DNA of 64,000 bases from Micromonospora sp. PLK6-60 (lineage in GTDB: Bacteria; Actinomycetota; Actinomycetes; Mycobacteriales; Micromonosporaceae). Numbering within the stretch: the first letter of the stretch is position 1; each line of letters opens with the position of its first letter. Shown here in pieces: positions 1-7,464 of this stretch. The stretch is from assembly GCF_019890675.1 (NCBI RefSeq), contig NZ_JAIOAA010000008.1, positions 124,001 through 188,000 on the forward strand, written 5' to 3'. A program made the translations under genes and the position numbers. The notes under the pieces were generated by a model. That model was not told where the DNA came from. It searched no databases and saw only the letters and a program-made list of their open reading frames with translations.

Positions 1-125
1 CCGGGCTGGCCCTGGTCGACATGGTCAAGGCGGTCGACCCGGCGGCCTCGGTGGAGGCGGTGCGGGTGCTCCGCAAGGAGGGCGGCAAGACCGGCGAGTG
101 GGTCCGCCCGGAGGACCGGCCGTGA
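1..125 (+). CDS. moaC: Cyclic pyranopterin monophosphate synthase MoaC, 3' end only
   Basis: Only the last 40 codons lie in the window (reading from base 3 to the TGA at 123-125). The visible C-terminus contains ALVDMVKAVDP and ends KEGGKTGEW, both typical of the MoaC C-terminus. MoaC works with MoaA to turn GTP into cyclic pyranopterin monophosphate, the first step of molybdenum cofactor synthesis in the cytoplasm. Its stop codon overlaps the GTG start of the next gene (GTGA), so it heads the moaC-mogA-moeA-moaE run and translation is probably coupled. The catalytic residues lie upstream of the window and cannot be checked. Confidence 0.85.
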   Translation, partial: GLALVDMVKAVDPAASVEAVRVLRKEGGKTGEWVRPEDRP

Positions 126-592
126 TCCGCGCCCGGGTGATCGTCGCCTCCAACCGGGCCTCCGCCGGGGTGTACGAGGACACCAGCGGTCCCCTGCTCG
201 TGGCCGGCCTGCGCGAGCTGGGTTGCCAGGTGGACGAGCCGGTGGTGGTGCCCGACGGCGACCCGGTCGGCGTGGCGCTGCGGGCCGCCCTATCCGACGG
301 GGTGGACGTGGTGCTGACCAGCGGCGGGACGGGCATCAACCCGTCCGACCGGACGCCGGAGGTGACCCGGGCGCTGCTCGACCACGAGATCCCCGGCATC
401 GCCGAGGCGATCCGGGCGCACAGCCGGGACCGGGTGCCCACCTCGGCGCTGTCCCGGGGCCTGGCCGGGGTGGTCGGGCGGATGCTGGTGGTCAACCTGC
501 CGGGCTCCCGGGGCGGGGCGCGGGACGGCCTGGCGGTGCTCGGCCCGATCCTCGGGCACGCCGTCGACCAACTGCGCGGTGGCGACCACTGA
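122..592 (+). CDS. mogA: MogA/MoaB family molybdopterin adenylyltransferase
   Basis: 156 aa, a normal length for MogA/MoaB. The family adenylylates molybdopterin (MPT-AMP), preparing it for molybdate insertion by MoeA. Visible family features are the N-terminal strand RARVIVASNRASAG, the substrate-site loop LTSGGTGINPSDRTPEVT near residues 68-85, and a C-terminal VNLPGS motif. I chose GTG at 122 because it overlaps the moaC stop in a GTGA arrangement; an in-frame GTG at 98 would add eight residues that belong to moaC. Whether it is functionally MogA or the related MoaB cannot be told from sequence alone. Confidence 0.88.
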   Translation: MIRARVIVASNRASAGVYEDTSGPLLVAGLRELGCQVDEPVVVPDGDPVGVALRAALSDGVDVVLTSGGTGINPSDRTPEVTRALLDHEIPGIAEAIRAHSRDRVPTSALSRGLAGVVGRMLVVNLPGSRGGARDGLAVLGPILGHAVDQLRGGDH

Positions 593-674
593 CCGGCGCG
601 CCGACCGGGCCGGCGATAGGCTCGGCGGAGTGCCTGCTGCCGGGGGGATGCCGGCGGGAAGGAGCGCAGGGGCG

Positions 675-1931
675 TTGAGCACGGACACCGCGTCGGCCGT
701 GGAGCCGGCGGAGGCGCCACCGGCCGGCTGGGAAGAGGCCCGGGCCCGGGTCTACGCCGTCGGGCTCTCCGCCGCGCTGCCCGCCGCCAGCCGGCCGCTC
801 GCCGAGCTGGACGGGCACACCCTGGCCGAGCCGCTGACCACCCGGACGGCCCTGCCGGCCTTCCCCACCTCGAGCGTGGACGGTTGGGCGGTGCGCGGCG
901 CCGGGCCCTGGCAGGTGGTCGGTCGGGTGCTCGCCGGCGGCCGTCCGGAGCCGCTGACCGACGACGGGACCACCGTCGAGATCGCCACCGGCGCGATGGT
1001 GCCGGCCGGCACGACCGCGGTGCTGCGGGTCGAGGAGTCCACCCGCACGACCGACGGGCGGGTCGCGGGCACGCCGCGTCCGGCGCCCGAGTGGCGGGAG
1101 CCGGGCGAGGAGGCGTACGCGGGGGAGGAACTGCTCCCGGCCGGCACCCCGGTGGACCCGGCGCTGATCGGGTTGGCCGCCTCCTGCGGCCACGACACCT
1201 TGCGGGTGCGCCGGCCGCCCCGGGCCGCGCTGCTGGTCTTCGGTGACGAACTGCTGACCCAGGGCCCGCCGGCGGACGGTCGGGTGCGCGACGCGCTCGG
1301 TCCGGCCGTGCCGGCCTGGCTGCGCCGGTACGGCTGCCAGGTCCGCCCGGCCGACGTGGTCGGTCCGGTGGCGGACACCCTGCCCGCGCACGTGGCCGCG
1401 CTGCGGTCCGCGCTGACCGGCGCCGACCTGGTCTGCACCACCGGCGGCACGATGCACGGCCCGGTGGATCATCTGCACCCCACGCTGGCGGCGCTCGGCG
1501 CGGACTACGTGGTCAACACGGTCGCGGTCCGGCCCGGCTTCCCGATGCTGCTGGCCCGGCTGGTCGGCGACGACGGCCGGGTGCGGTTCGTGGCCGGCCT
1601 GCCCGGCAACCCGCAGTCCGCCGTCGTGGCGTTGGTGTCGCTGGTGGCGCCCCTGCTGGCCGGCCTGCGGGGGCGGCCGATGCCGGTGCTGCCGCACGCC
1701 ACGCTGGCCGAGCCGATCCCCGGCCGCGGCGACTACACCCACCTGGCCCTGGTCCGGTTGGACCGGGTGGCGGGCACCGCCCACCCGGTGCGGCACGTCG
1801 GTTCGGCGATGCTGCGCGGCCTGGCCGGCGCGGACGGGTTCGCGGTCGTCCGGCCGGGCGCCAGCGGCCAACCGGGTGACCGGGTGCCGATCGTGCCGCT
1901 GCCGCTGCTGCCCGGGGAGCGTGCCTGGTGA
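675..1931 (+). CDS. moeA: Molybdopterin molybdotransferase MoeA
   Basis: About 418 aa, the usual MoeA size. MoeA inserts molybdate into adenylylated molybdopterin. Recognisable blocks in order are the SSVDGWAV segment (usual S-x-DGYAV), EIATGAMVPAGTTAVLRVEE, FGDELL, GGTMHGPVD (usual GGVSVGxxD), RPGFPMLLAR (usual KPGKP) and GLPGNPQSAVVAL. The core Asp residues of these motifs are kept but the wording is divergent, as in many actinobacterial MoeA paralogues. Start: TTG at 675 lies 10 bases after AAGGAG (659-664); GTG 630 and ATG 648 are in-frame alternatives. Its stop overlaps moaE (GTGA). Confidence 0.87.
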   Translation: MSTDTASAVEPAEAPPAGWEEARARVYAVGLSAALPAASRPLAELDGHTLAEPLTTRTALPAFPTSSVDGWAVRGAGPWQVVGRVLAGGRPEPLTDDGTTVEIATGAMVPAGTTAVLRVEESTRTTDGRVAGTPRPAPEWREPGEEAYAGEELLPAGTPVDPALIGLAASCGHDTLRVRRPPRAALLVFGDELLTQGPPADGRVRDALGPAVPAWLRRYGCQVRPADVVGPVADTLPAHVAALRSALTGADLVCTTGGTMHGPVDHLHPTLAALGADYVVNTVAVRPGFPMLLARLVGDDGRVRFVAGLPGNPQSAVVALVSLVAPLLAGLRGRPMPVLPHATLAEPIPGRGDYTHLALVRLDRVAGTAHPVRHVGSAMLRGLAGADGFAVVRPGASGQPGDRVPIVPLPLLPGERAW

Positions 1932-2365
1932 CCGCGCCCGCCGACGCCCAGACCGTCTTCGGCACCGTCACCGACCAGCCGCTGGACCTGGCCGCGCACG
2001 AGGCGGCGGTCGCCGACCGCCGGGCCGGCGCGGTGGTGTCCTTCCAGGGCGTGGTCCGCGACCACGACCACGGCCGCGCGGTGACCACCCTCGAATACGA
2101 GGGCCACCCGAGCGCCGCGGCGGTGCTCCGGGAGGTGGCCGCCGAGGTGGCCGCCGACCCCGAGGTGTACGCAGTGGCCGTCTCGCACCGGGTCGGCCCG
2201 CTGGAGATCGGCGACGTGGCGCTGGTGGCGGCGGTCAGCACCGCGCACCGGGCCGCGGCGTTCGCGGCCTGCGCCCGGCTGGTGGACGAGGTGAAGGCCC
2301 GGCTGCCGATCTGGAAGCGGCAGGTCTTCACCGACGGCACCGAGGAGTGGGTGAACTGCCCCTGA
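1928..2365 (+). CDS. moaE: Molybdopterin synthase catalytic subunit MoaE
   Basis: 145 aa. MoaE is the large subunit of molybdopterin synthase and uses the thiocarboxylated C-terminal GG of MoaD to add two sulfurs to cyclic pyranopterin monophosphate. Family features: GAVVSFQGVVRDHDHGRAV near residues 35-53, LEYEGHP, VAVSHRVGPLEIGDVALVAAVSTAHR, and the C-terminal DEVKARLPIWKRQ with its catalytic lysines. The GTG start overlaps the moeA stop by four bases. The small subunit MoaD is not here but at 13122-13367 on the other strand, so the two subunits are encoded 11 kb apart. It ends 15 bases before the convergent GT87 gene. Confidence 0.93.
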   Translation: MTAPADAQTVFGTVTDQPLDLAAHEAAVADRRAGAVVSFQGVVRDHDHGRAVTTLEYEGHPSAAAVLREVAAEVAADPEVYAVAVSHRVGPLEIGDVALVAAVSTAHRAAAFAACARLVDEVKARLPIWKRQVFTDGTEEWVNCP

Positions 2366-2380
2366 GCTGGCGGAGCCGGG

Positions 2381-3841
2381 TCAGCGGCGGGCGGCCAGTT
2401 GCGCCGCGCGGGCCGGTCGCTGGGGAGGGAACGCCGGGTCGGCGCCCGGCCGCCAGGGCAGCGCGGCGACCAGTGCGATCAGGGCGATCGCCAGGGAGTT
2501 CTCCATCAGCGCGCCGAACAGGCCGTCCTGGTAGTGCGACACCTCGGGCAGTTGGTGCTCGTACCACCAGATCGGCGAGACCAGGAAGATCAGGTAGAGC
2601 ACGGCGGCGGCGACCGCGTGCCGCAACCCGGTGAGCGCCGGATACCAGATCGGCGGTCGCAGGCCGGTGACCACGGGCAACCCGCCCTCGCCCGGGGCGG
2701 CCCGCGCGGCCAGCCCCCGGCTCGCCTCGCGGCGGCGTACGGCCGCGTCGGCGAGCACGATGATCGCCGGGATCACCCAGACCAGGTGGTGCGACCAGGA
2801 GATCGGGCTGATCACGTTGGCGGTCAGTCCGACCAGGGTGAACGCGGTCAGCTCGTCGCCGTCGGCGCGCGCGGCCGCCGCCCGGGACAACCCGAGCGCG
2901 AGCAGCAGCATGGCGAAAGACACCCAGAGCAGGCCCGGCGTCTCGATCGTGTCGTAGAGCCGGGCCAGCAGCCCGGCCAGGGACTGGTTGGCGGTCATGT
3001 CGGCCGCGCCCACCCGTTCGGTCTGCCAGAGCACCTCGCTGAAGTAGGCGCGGGACTCCGCGCCGAAGAGCAGGAAGGTCGCCACGGTCACCCCGACCGC
3101 GGTGCCGACGGCGGTGGCCGCCGCCCGCCACTGCCGGGTGATCAGCAGGTACGCGACGAACAGCGCGGGAGTCAGCTTGATGGCGGTGGCCAGCCCGATG
3201 CCGACCCCGGCCCAGCTGCCGCTGAGCACGAACCGGACCAGTGGCCCGTCGGTGGGCGCGTACCGGGGGCCGCGCCGGCAGCGCCTGCGCAGGCCGACCA
3301 GGTCGGCCGTGATCAGGGCGAACAGGATCAGGTTGACCTGGCCGTAGCCGAGGGTCTCGCGCACCGGTTCGATGGCCACCGCCATCGGCACGGCCACTCC
3401 CACGCTGAACCAGAGCGGCCAGCCGAGCCGGGCCACGATCGGCCGCAGCAGGGCGATCAGGACGGCGGTGAGCGCCGCGACGCTGACCAGTGCGTTGATC
3501 CAGCCGGCCAGCGCGACCGGGACCCGGGCCATGGGCAGCATCAGCAGCCCGGCGAACGGTGGATAGGTGAAACCCAGCGTGGTGGCGGGGGCGACGAAGT
3601 CGTACAGCTCGTGGCCGGTGGCCCACCACACCACGGCGCCGTGGTAGATCCGCATGTCGAAGAAGGTGTACGGCCGGCCGAACGCGCCGATGGCGAGCCA
3701 GGCGGCGTACGCGGCGGCCACCACGATCCCGAGCTGGACGAGGACGGTGCGGTCGACCCGGTCGGTGACGTAGGGCAGCGGGGGCAGCCGGTCGGGTCCC
3801 GACCGGCCCTCCTCCCCGCCGGGCATCCAGCGGCGCCTCAC
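2381..3841 (-). CDS. GT87 (DUF2029) family polytopic membrane glycosyltransferase
   Basis: 486 aa with about ten hydrophobic segments spread over its length, starting near residue 32. The RIYHGAVVWW(x)GHELY segment after the first membrane helix, TYPPFAGLLMLP and the central GYGQVNLILF motif are typical of the GT87/DUF2029 family, which uses polyprenyl-phosphate-linked mannose or arabinose outside the membrane (PimE is the known mycobacterial member). Substrate here is unknown; a role in mannolipid or cell-wall glycan synthesis is inference. Start GTG at 3841 is preceded by GAGGGGG at 8-14 bases. It lies 141 bases downstream of the DoxX gene on the same strand. Confidence 0.82.
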   Translation of the reverse strand: MRRRWMPGGEEGRSGPDRLPPLPYVTDRVDRTVLVQLGIVVAAAYAAWLAIGAFGRPYTFFDMRIYHGAVVWWATGHELYDFVAPATTLGFTYPPFAGLLMLPMARVPVALAGWINALVSVAALTAVLIALLRPIVARLGWPLWFSVGVAVPMAVAIEPVRETLGYGQVNLILFALITADLVGLRRRCRRGPRYAPTDGPLVRFVLSGSWAGVGIGLATAIKLTPALFVAYLLITRQWRAAATAVGTAVGVTVATFLLFGAESRAYFSEVLWQTERVGAADMTANQSLAGLLARLYDTIETPGLLWVSFAMLLLALGLSRAAAARADGDELTAFTLVGLTANVISPISWSHHLVWVIPAIIVLADAAVRRREASRGLAARAAPGEGGLPVVTGLRPPIWYPALTGLRHAVAAAVLYLIFLVSPIWWYEHQLPEVSHYQDGLFGALMENSLAIALIALVAALPWRPGADPAFPPQRPARAAQLAARR

Positions 3842-3982
3842 CTCGCTGCCCCCTCACACGACCGTCCCGATCCCCCGTGGACCGGCGGATGTTCTCGACT
3901 TCATCCGCGTTAACGCCGGCCCGGGCAGGCAGGTGATTCGCGGTCGGGGGGTGGTGGTGACCGTGCGGGGGGTGAATGCGGG

Positions 3983-4531
3983 TCAGCGGCCGGGCAGCCG
4001 CCGGGCGGTGGCGGCGGAGCGGACCGCGATCCGGGCCTCCCGGCGGGCGGTGCGCACGGTGCGTGCCACGGAGCGGCGGGAGTGCCCGATCCGGTGGCCG
4101 GCCCGCCAGCGCAGCCCCGGCTTGCCCTCGGTGTCGGCCGCGGCGAGCAGCAGCCCGCCGAACAGGCCGAGGTTCTTCAGGAAGTGGATCTGGTTGTTGT
4201 TCCGGGCGGCCGGGTCGTCGTTGTTCCAGAAGGGGTGCCCGGCGAGGGTGGTGGGCACCAGCGTGCCGGCCAGCACCAGCGCGACCGGGCGGGTGAACCG
4301 GCCGGTGGCGAGCATCAGCCCGCCGACCAGCTGGGTGGCCGCGTTGGCGCGGATCAGCGACTCGGTGTCGGTGGGGAACCGGGGGGCGTTCTTCTCGATC
4401 AGCGGCGCGATCCGGTCGGTGACGGGCTTGGCCGCCGGCACCAGCCGCTCCGGGTTCTGCAGGTTGCGGGCGCCACTGACCACGAAGATGCCGCTCAACA
4501 TGATGCGGGCGAGGGAGCGCACGGGCTTCAT
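3983..4531 (-). CDS. DoxX family membrane protein
   Basis: 182 aa. The N-terminal ILSGIFVVSGARNLQNPERLVP, the ATQLVGGLMLATGRFTRPVALVLAGTLVPTT stretch and the HFLKNLGLFGGLLLAAADT helix match the four-helix DoxX fold seen across actinobacteria. The last 40 residues are a basic, Arg-rich tail (TARREARIAVRSAATARRLPGR) likely to be cytoplasmic. In mycobacteria a DoxX protein forms a membrane complex for thiol redox homeostasis, but members are diverse and no specific partner is encoded beside it. Divergent from the GNAT gene at 4667. Confidence 0.82.
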   Translation of the reverse strand: MKPVRSLARIMLSGIFVVSGARNLQNPERLVPAAKPVTDRIAPLIEKNAPRFPTDTESLIRANAATQLVGGLMLATGRFTRPVALVLAGTLVPTTLAGHPFWNNDDPAARNNNQIHFLKNLGLFGGLLLAAADTEGKPGLRWRAGHRIGHSRRSVARTVRTARREARIAVRSAATARRLPGR

Positions 4532-4653
4532 GGATCAGTCATACCCCGTCCCGGGGCCGGCTACCCCTGCAACGGCCGGATCCGGACCGGCCCGGATGGA
4601 CGCCGCGCCACGCCGATTCGAGCGACCGTCGCGGATGGACGGGCCGCAGCGGG

Positions 4654-4659
4654 TAGCCT
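4654..4659 (+). promoter_or_regulatory. -10 element of the GNAT gene, leaderless type
   Basis: TAGCCT ends seven bases before the GTG start at 4667, the spacing expected when transcription starts at the start codon itself. No Shine-Dalgarno sequence is present between them. Confidence 0.5.
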
Positions 4660-4666
4660 CGCGCGG

Positions 4667-5212
4667 GTGACGACCCTACGGCTGCGACCCGAGGGGCCGG
4701 CCGACGTCGAGCCGATCCGGCGGGTGCTGGCCGCCGCCTTCGCCCGCCCCGACGCGGCCACCCCACCCGAGGTGGGCCTGGTCGACGCCCTGCGCGGCAG
4801 CGCCGCGTGGCTCCCGGAGCTGGCCATGGTCGCGGAGTACGGCGGCGAGGTGGTCGGCTACGCGCTGCTGACCCGGGTCACCGTGCGGGACGACGGCGGG
4901 GCCGCGCCCGCGTTGGCGCTCGGCCCGGTGGCGGTGGCCCCGCACCGGCAGCGGGTCGGGCACGGCACGGCGGTGGTGCAGGCGGCCCTGGAGGCGGCGA
5001 CCGAGCTGGGTGAGCGCCTGGTGGTCGTGCTCGGCGACCCCGCGTACTACCGGCGGTTCGGTTTCGAGCGGGCCGACCGGATGGGACTGACCAGCCCGTG
5101 GTCCGGGCTGGGTGAGCCGTGGCAGGCCCTGGCGCTGCCCCCGGCGGCGGGCGGGTTGGGGCCGCTGCCGCGCGGCGAGGTGCTCTTCCCGCCGCCCTGG
5201 TCCCGGGTCTGA
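4667..5212 (+). CDS. GNAT family N-acetyltransferase (YhbS-like)
   Basis: 181 aa single GNAT domain. The acetyl-CoA pyrophosphate loop is visible as RQRVGHG within ALGPVAVAPHRQRVGHG (residues about 84-100), followed by the typical VVVLGDPAYYRRFGFERA strand-helix, which is the hallmark of the YhbS-like branch of GNAT enzymes. The acyl acceptor is unknown. Start GTG 4667 fits a TAGCCT -10 box seven bases upstream; frame extension further upstream lacks codon bias. It converges on the AAA+ ATPase gene, 25 bases apart. Confidence 0.85.
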   Translation: MTTLRLRPEGPADVEPIRRVLAAAFARPDAATPPEVGLVDALRGSAAWLPELAMVAEYGGEVVGYALLTRVTVRDDGGAAPALALGPVAVAPHRQRVGHGTAVVQAALEAATELGERLVVVLGDPAYYRRFGFERADRMGLTSPWSGLGEPWQALALPPAAGGLGPLPRGEVLFPPPWSRV

Positions 5213-5237
5213 CCGCCGCCGCGCCGGGGGAATGCGG

Positions 5238-6476
5238 TCAGGCGGGCTGGGTGCGCAGGTAGCGGCCGAAGTGCGGCACGGTGAAGGCGACGGTGCCGCG
5301 CTCCCCGGAATAGATCAGGCCCTTCTTGATCAGTGCGTCCCGGGCCGGGGAGAGGCTGGCCGGCTTGCGCCCCAGGGACCGGGCGATCTCGGCCGTCGGC
5401 ACCGCCGCGTCCATGTCGTCCCGGCCACCGTCGTCCTCCCCGTCGACCAGCGCCAGGGTGGCCATCGCCCGCATGTACTCCCGTTCCGCCGGGGTGGCCC
5501 GCTCGAAGCGGGAGCCGAAGAAGCCGACCGCCAGCTCGGCCTCCGCCTCGGGCGCGGCGACCCGCACGTCGGCGGCGGTGATCGGTGAGCGCGGCGCGTG
5601 GTCCCAGGTGGCCTTGCCGTACGCCTGGACGAAGTAGGGGTAGCCGCCCGACTTCTCGTAGAGCAGGTCGAGCGCCTTCTGCTCGTATTCCACCTCTTCC
5701 CGCTCGGCCGGCGCGCAGAGCGCCCGGTCGGCGGCGATCCGGTCCAGCCGGTCGATGCGCTGATAGCGGAAGAGCCGCTCGGAGTACGACTTCGCGGCGC
5801 TGAGCACGGCCGGCAGGTGCGGCAGGCCGGCGCCGACGACGATGAGCGGGGCACCGAGCTGGGACAGCTCGTGGCAGGCGGCGCAGAGCGCGGAGACGTC
5901 CTCCGCGCCGAGGTCCTGCATCTCGTCGATGAAGACGGCGACGCCGGTGCCCACGTCGGTCGCCACCGCCGCCGCGTCGGTGAGCAGCTCGACCAGGTCG
6001 ATCTCGATGTCCCCGGAGTCGGCGCGCCCGCTGCTGGCCGGCACGTCGATGCCGGGTTGCCAGCGGTCGCGCAGCTTCGGTGCGGTGCCGCCCCGGCCGG
6101 TGGGCGCGGAGCGTTGGGCGAACGCCTTGAGCACGCCGAGGAAGGCGTCGATCCGGTCCGGGGCGCGGTGCCGGGGGGCCAGCTCGCGGACCGCCATGTG
6201 CAGCGCGGCGGCGATCGGCCGGCGCAGCGACTGGTCCGGCCGGGCCTCGATCTTGCCCGTGCCCCAGAGGTGGTTGATCGCCTGGGAGCGGAGGGTGTTG
6301 AGCAGCACCGTCTTGCCCACGCCGCGCAGGCCGGTGAGCATCAGGCTGCGCTCCGGCCGGCTGCGGGCGATGCGTTCCAGGACGACGTCGAAGACGTCCA
6401 GCTCCCGCCCCCGGCCGGCGAGTTCGGGCGGGCGCTGGCCGGCGCCGGGGGCGTACGGGTTGCGGACCGGATCCAC
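5238..6476 (-). CDS. AAA+ ATPase with C-terminal winged-helix domain (Orc1/Cdc6-like layout)
   Basis: 412 aa from the preferred start. Residues about 20-45 (GRGRELDVFDVVLERI) look like the N-terminal helix of AAA proteins, followed by Walker A GLRGVGKT, Walker B VAVFIDEMQD and sensor-like IVVGAGLPHLP. After residue 340 comes a winged-helix-like segment (PTAEIARSLGRKPASLSPARDALIKKGLIYSGERGTVAFTVPHFGRYL). Proteins of this layout occur singly in many actinobacteria with no established function; DNA binding is inferred from the winged helix. Start: a GATACT -10 box at 6486-6491 puts a leaderless start at GTG 6476; GTG 6485 abuts that box. Two CTAG palindromes lie directly upstream. Confidence 0.78.
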   Translation of the reverse strand: MDPVRNPYAPGAGQRPPELAGRGRELDVFDVVLERIARSRPERSLMLTGLRGVGKTVLLNTLRSQAINHLWGTGKIEARPDQSLRRPIAAALHMAVRELAPRHRAPDRIDAFLGVLKAFAQRSAPTGRGGTAPKLRDRWQPGIDVPASSGRADSGDIEIDLVELLTDAAAVATDVGTGVAVFIDEMQDLGAEDVSALCAACHELSQLGAPLIVVGAGLPHLPAVLSAAKSYSERLFRYQRIDRLDRIAADRALCAPAEREEVEYEQKALDLLYEKSGGYPYFVQAYGKATWDHAPRSPITAADVRVAAPEAEAELAVGFFGSRFERATPAEREYMRAMATLALVDGEDDGGRDDMDAAVPTAEIARSLGRKPASLSPARDALIKKGLIYSGERGTVAFTVPHFGRYLRTQPA

Positions 6477-6485
6477 GCATCGCAC

Positions 6486-6491
6486 AGTATC
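6486..6491 (-). promoter_or_regulatory. -10 element of the AAA+ ATPase gene
   Basis: On the - strand this reads GATACT and ends nine bases before GTG 6476. The first CTCTAGC-N6-GCTAGAG palindrome (6497-6516) lies just upstream, in the -35 zone, so a protein bound there could block or recruit polymerase. Confidence 0.5.
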
Positions 6492-6496
6492 GGGCC

Positions 6497-6516
6497 CTCT
6501 AGCGCCGGGGCTAGAG
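6497..6516. promoter_or_regulatory. Palindrome CTCTAGC-N6-GCTAGAG, copy 1 (putative operator)
   Basis: Left arm 6497-6503, spacer GCCGGG, right arm 6510-6516, a perfect 7-bp inverted repeat. The same arms with a different 6-base spacer recur at 6571-6590. It covers the region just upstream of the GATACT box of the AAA+ ATPase gene. Conserved arms with an unrelated spacer are what one expects of a protein binding site rather than a random repeat. Confidence 0.6.
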
Positions 6517-6558
6517 ATGGATAGAGGCGGCTACCGGCGTGTCGAAACCGGTCGAGGA

Positions 6559-6602
6559 GAAACTAGGGCTCTCTAGCTTCAACGCTAGAGAGCCCTAGTT
6601 TC
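6559..6602. promoter_or_regulatory. 19-bp perfect inverted repeat containing the second CTCTAGC-N6-GCTAGAG site
   Basis: Arms 6559-6577 and 6584-6602 pair perfectly around the loop TTCAAC. Nested inside (6571-6590) is a second copy of the operator-like palindrome at 6497. It lies 16 bases beyond the stop of the 6618-7388 gene, so as RNA it could also act as that gene's terminator, though no T-tract follows. The region 6499-6598 holds six CTAG tetranucleotides. Confidence 0.6.
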
Positions 6603-6617
6603 GACTACCGGGCCGGA

Positions 6618-7388
6618 TCAGCGCCGCTTCAGGCAGAGGACGAAGTCCAGGGTGTCCAGCTCGCTGTCGAAGAAGAACCAGTTGGTGTAGCCCGGCACGC
6701 CGGCGCACTTCGCCTCGGCGTCCTTCTCACCGCTCGTCGGCCCGTCGAAGCGGCGCAGCACCTCGTACGTGCTCGGCGCGCACTCGGCGATCAGCAGCTT
6801 CGGCGTGCCCTCGGCCGGGCCCTCGTTGCGGACACACTGACCCTCCTTGACGAACCGGGGGTCGGCCGTGGAGTTCGGCGCGGGGGCGGTCGGCACCGCC
6901 GGGACGGCCGCGCTGGGCGGGGCGCCGAGGGCGCTGCCCGACTCGCCCGACGCCGCACCGTCGGACTCGGGCGCGGCCGCGCCGAGCAGCCACACCAGCG
7001 TGCCGACGCCGGCCAGCAGCGCCACCGCCAGCACGGCGAGCACGGCGATCAGCGGGCCCCGACCGCGCCGGGGCACCGGCTGCCCGTCGTACGACACCGG
7101 GCCGGGGCCGCCCGGGCGGTAGGGGTCGGCGCCATCCGGGTCCGGATAGTCCGCCGGGCCGATCGGCCGGCTGCGCGGCACCACCGGCTCCGGGCCGGCG
7201 TCGACCGTCGCCCGACCCCGCGCCGGCAGGTGCGCGGGGTGCTCCGGCCCGCCGGCCGACTGCCGTGGCGGCTGGCCGGCCACCTGCTCACCCCATCCGC
7301 CACCGGGCCGGCCGGCACCGTCGGGCCCGTCGCCGGGTCGCCGCTCGTCCCACGGGACGTCGTCACCCCGGGGACCGTGGTTCGCCAT
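6618..7388 (-). CDS. LppU/SCO3897-like single-pass membrane protein
   Basis: 256 aa. Residues 1-110 are a hydrophilic Pro/Gly/Arg-rich cytoplasmic region; a single membrane helix follows (PLIAVLAVLAVALLAGVGTL), then a Pro/Ala/Ser linker and a small extracellular domain with cysteines in KEGQCVRN, LIAECAPSTYEVLRR, EAKCAGVPGY and FVLCLKRR. That four-Cys pattern resembles the LppU/SCO3897 family; function unknown. Start ATG 7388 has AGGAGG five bases upstream; the open frame reaches further but without a ribosome site. Divergent from the DMT exporter, 76 bases apart. Confidence 0.68.
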   Translation of the reverse strand: MANHGPRGDDVPWDERRPGDGPDGAGRPGGGWGEQVAGQPPRQSAGGPEHPAHLPARGRATVDAGPEPVVPRSRPIGPADYPDPDGADPYRPGGPGPVSYDGQPVPRRGRGPLIAVLAVLAVALLAGVGTLVWLLGAAAPESDGAASGESGSALGAPPSAAVPAVPTAPAPNSTADPRFVKEGQCVRNEGPAEGTPKLLIAECAPSTYEVLRRFDGPTSGEKDAEAKCAGVPGYTNWFFFDSELDTLDFVLCLKRR

Positions 7389-7449
7389 GCCCGCCTCCTG
7401 CGTGGGTGAGGTCCGGCCAGCCGGGGCGACACGGACACCGTCGCCACCG

Positions 7450-7455
7450 TAGCGT
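7450..7455 (+). promoter_or_regulatory. -10 element of the DMT exporter gene
   Basis: TAGCGT ends nine bases before ATG 7465 with no ribosome binding site between, which suggests a leaderless or near-leaderless transcript. Confidence 0.45.
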
Positions 7456-7464
7456 GATCCCACG

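Noticed and set aside
5047..6480. 477-codon - strand frame starting at ATG 6480, overlapping the AAA+ gene
   Set aside because: Out of frame with the Walker A and B motifs; translation is Arg/Pro-rich without conservation, so the ATG is not used.
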